Shown one piece after another: positions 62,034-64,000 of a DNA stretch of 64,000 nt; position 1 is the first letter of the stretch, and the number at the start of each line of letters is the position of its first letter. Made by a program: the position numbers and the translations under genes. This DNA is from Akkermansia muciniphila (lineage in GTDB: Bacteria; Verrucomicrobiota; Kiritimatiellia; RFP12; JAAYNR01): positions 1 to 64,000 of the forward strand of contig CAMBQN010000015.1 in the NCBI GenBank assembly GCA_945870025.1. Direction: 5' to 3'. The notes below the pieces were generated by a model. It saw nothing but the letters and a program-made list of their open reading frames with translations, searched no databases and was not told the DNA's origin.

Positions 62034-63335
62034 TCATGCGGGTTCGGTCGTGTTTGGCGCCGGCAGCGCAGGCAGAACACCGTGGCTGCAGGCCATCGCC
62101 TGCGTCAGAGCGAGAATAGCAGCTAGGGGAATGCCGATGCCTCGCACCAGCAGCGGGTGCCACAGCGCGGTCAGGGCAAATGCGCCGATGCCGGCCATCA
62201 GCCCGCCGGCAAGCCCCGTCTGCCAGGTCGGGCACCCCCGTGCGGCGCCTGCGGCGGCAAAGACTGCCCGGCCCAGAATGGCCATCCAGACAAAAAGCGC
62301 GGGCAGACCCAGTGAAGCGGCCAAGACGAGGTAGAGATTCTGGATGTCCGGCTCGGTCGGCCCGGTGGCATTGGGGACCACGTCGTAATACTGGCCGATC
62401 TGGCGTTGGTAATTACCTGCGCCTACGCCCGTCAGCGGATGGGTGAGGATCAGCGATGCGGCCGCCTGCCATTCGGGGTAGCGGCGTTCCGGCACACCGT
62501 TCGCGTCATACAAAGCGACAGACCGGAAGTGGGCGAGATCGTTCTCGCGCGGCAGGCGCGGCAGGACGAATACCTGCCAGAGCGTCAGACAAACGGCTGT
62601 GATCAAAAACAGCCGTGCGCCCTTTCGTGCGGCCAGCAGCAGCAGCGCCAGCGTGATCGCGGCATAAGCGGCGCCAGCCAATGTGACAGTCAGTGCGGCC
62701 AGCAGTACGAAGATGGCGACACTGCGCAGCAGCCTGCGGAGGGAATCGACCGCGAGGCCGAACAGGATCGGTGCCGTCAGCGCCAGATAGCCACCCAACA
62801 CATTCCGGTTGAGAAATAGGCCGCGAACCGCAAAGTCCTGGAGTCCCGAATGGACGTACTGCACGACGGCCACGGAAACGTTGACGAGCAGCGGTGCGAG
62901 GAGCGCCGCGAGTACGAGCGCCAGTCGTCGCGTGATGAGCGTGTTCGCAGGCCGGACAAAATCAAAGACGAGCAGGGGAGCGACGATAAGATAAAGGTTC
63001 AGTTGGACGACCTCTTTGACGGCGGCCGCCCGGTCGGCGGCCACACCGACCGAAACGGCGGCAATCAGCACCAGGAGTGCATGGGGCCAGAAGCGCCAGA
63101 ACGGGTGCGGCACGATTCCACAGGCGAAGCCCTGGCAGGGCACCAGCCGACGCCAGCGGCCGGTGACCAGGACGCCCAACAGCCAGCATCCGGCAACGGG
63201 CAACAGCAGCAGGTCGGCGGGTGAGACATTGACCCCGCGCGCGGCCGTGAAACTCCATTGGGTCGGTGCCAGCGCCAACGCCGCCACCAACCCGCAGCCG
63301 GCAAAGTATTCGAACACGCGTCCGACCCGCTTCAT
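62034..63335 (-). CDS. O-antigen ligase/polymerase-like membrane protein
   Basis: About 433 residues with roughly eleven helices. The large loop with NLYLVLAASLGLPAL after TEPDIQ, preceded by THPLTGVGAGNYQRQIGQYY, is the Wzy_C/RfaL pattern of O-antigen ligases and polysaccharide polymerases. Start ATG 63335 overlaps the upstream gene's stop codon (ATGA); the frame to 63512 lies inside that gene. The substrate glycan is unknown. It shares its operon with a CBM-like exported protein and a lipid acyltransferase, suggesting envelope assembly. Confidence 0.82.
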   Translation of the reverse strand: MKRVGRVFEYFAGCGLVAALALAPTQWSFTAARGVNVSPADLLLLPVAGCWLLGVLVTGRWRRLVPCQGFACGIVPHPFWRFWPHALLVLIAAVSVGVAADRAAAVKEVVQLNLYLIVAPLLVFDFVRPANTLITRRLALVLAALLAPLLVNVSVAVVQYVHSGLQDFAVRGLFLNRNVLGGYLALTAPILFGLAVDSLRRLLRSVAIFVLLAALTVTLAGAAYAAITLALLLLAARKGARLFLITAVCLTLWQVFVLPRLPRENDLAHFRSVALYDANGVPERRYPEWQAAASLILTHPLTGVGAGNYQRQIGQYYDVVPNATGPTEPDIQNLYLVLAASLGLPALFVWMAILGRAVFAAAGAARGCPTWQTGLAGGLMAGIGAFALTALWHPLLVRGIGIPLAAILALTQAMACSHGVLPALPAPNTTEPA

Positions 63336-63901
63336 TTCGTTTTCACTCCCACCGGTTCCTGATCGACGGGGACGAAGCGCCGGTCGGCGCTCAGAATAAC
63401 CTGATCCAAACGGACACCATCCTCGCGATTGAGAACGGTGAGCGTGTTGGTGCCCGCTTTCAGTGTGATCGGCTTCACCGTCCGGGCGACGGGATAACGC
63501 ATCCAGTGCCACGTCTTGTACGTCGCATTCTCGCCGAACAAAAATGGGGCGGATTCATTGATTTTGACCGAGAAGGAGTTGCTGCACTCGTCCTCCCACC
63601 AGACGCGGCACCACAGCGTGTAATCGCCGTCAGATGGCACATTAACCGTCAGCACCGCCTGACCATGGGGATTATCGGGCGGGTTCCCCTTGCCTTGGGG
63701 AATCTCGAGATAGGCGGCGTTCGCTGCGCCCGGCACGTACTTCAAGCCATCGGGCACGGCGGCCTCTCGCACGACGACCACAGGGGCCTCGATGGTTTCC
63801 GCCGATTCAGCCTCGACCGTCACACGCCCGTTTGCCAAACCGGCAAGAGGCAAAATGGCCAGGGCAGGGATACCTAACAACAAAGAATGCCATTTAGTCA
63901 T
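63332..63901 (-). CDS. Exported CBM6/35-like carbohydrate-binding protein
   Basis: A 189-residue protein with a signal peptide (SLLLGIPALAILPLAGLANG). The mature part has the beta-sandwich pattern of CBM6/CBM35-type modules: VTVEAESAE at the start, VNVPSDGDYTLWCRVWW, the aromatic TWHWMRYP and LKAGTNTLTVLNREDGVRLD with QVILS at the end. It probably binds sugar chains outside the cytoplasm. It is first gene of the operon that continues through the ligase-like protein; upstream 63902-64000 shows only a likely promoter region. Confidence 0.75.
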   Translation of the reverse strand: MTKWHSLLLGIPALAILPLAGLANGRVTVEAESAETIEAPVVVVREAAVPDGLKYVPGAANAAYLEIPQGKGNPPDNPHGQAVLTVNVPSDGDYTLWCRVWWEDECSNSFSVKINESAPFLFGENATYKTWHWMRYPVARTVKPITLKAGTNTLTVLNREDGVRLDQVILSADRRFVPVDQEPVGVKTK

Positions 63902-64000
63902 GCGGAGACATTAGCACATTTCAGGGTTTCAAACAAGGGAGGTAATTTATCCCTCATGCGGCAAGATTAGGCTTGTTTGCAAACAGCAACCGTCATACAC

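Overview
The window is high-GC, gene-dense bacterial DNA with short operons and many intergenic repeats. Secreted proteins ending in a FFRIR-type tail, a C25 (gingipain-like) peptidase, a sodium-pumping decarboxylase (oadGAB), carboxynorspermidine decarboxylase and a metX-metW fusion together suggest a member of the PVC superphylum, with Kiritimatiellota as my best guess. That is inference; no rRNA or tRNA gene is visible to confirm it.

Layout. 1-5360: an M1 aminopeptidase, a small methyltransferase, a small membrane protein and a belt of simple-sequence palindromes ending in a 208-bp MITE. 5366-14874: a peptide-modification island bounded by two 176-bp direct copies of the mutL promoter and 5' end. 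It encodes an NTP_transf_5 nucleotidyltransferase (carrying the first 26 MutL residues), two exported proteins (one a C25 peptidase), a PqqD-like protein, a 59-residue candidate precursor peptide, an HprK-like kinase and an ABC exporter. 14797-24428: intact mutL, then an RsmC-like methyltransferase with a HAD phosphatase (minus strand), nadC-coaX-coaC-kamA (plus strand), a secreted esterase-like protein and an ExbD-like lipoprotein. 24491-31897: a minus-strand run of metXW, cysE, a CDP-alcohol phosphatidyltransferase, a membrane protein, nspC and a tgt-MnmC-like fusion. 32183-36361: a DUF486 protein and oadGAB. 36666-40520: rplM-rpsI, a DEAD-box helicase and tatD. 40511-46821: an addAB-type helicase/nuclease pair. 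46877-50766: decayed IS91-type and IS4-type sequences around a PAS histidine kinase and a DUF4412 protein. 50957-55483: a three-gene sulfane-sulfur operon combining a metallo-beta-lactamase fold, split YeeE/YedE and six rhodanese-like modules. 55676-58718: a secreted helical protein, a second MITE and trpBA. 58675-63901: a minus-strand operon of a CBM-like protein, an O-antigen-ligase-like protein, an OlsF-like acyltransferase, an EamA transporter and thiE.

The most unusual region is the 5.4-14.9 kb island. Its candidate precursor has Tyr, Pro, an aromatic residue and Thr at the same spacing as lasso-peptide leaders (-17, -14, -12, -2), followed by a Gly-started 12-residue tail with Asp at position 7. 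The kinase, nucleotidyltransferase, PqqD domain and exporter are those of kinase-tailored lasso clusters such as paeninodin. No lasso cyclase or transglutaminase-like leader peptidase is present; a C25 cysteine peptidase sits there instead. It may be an undescribed RiPP-like system or a lasso cluster that lost, or keeps elsewhere, its maturation enzymes.
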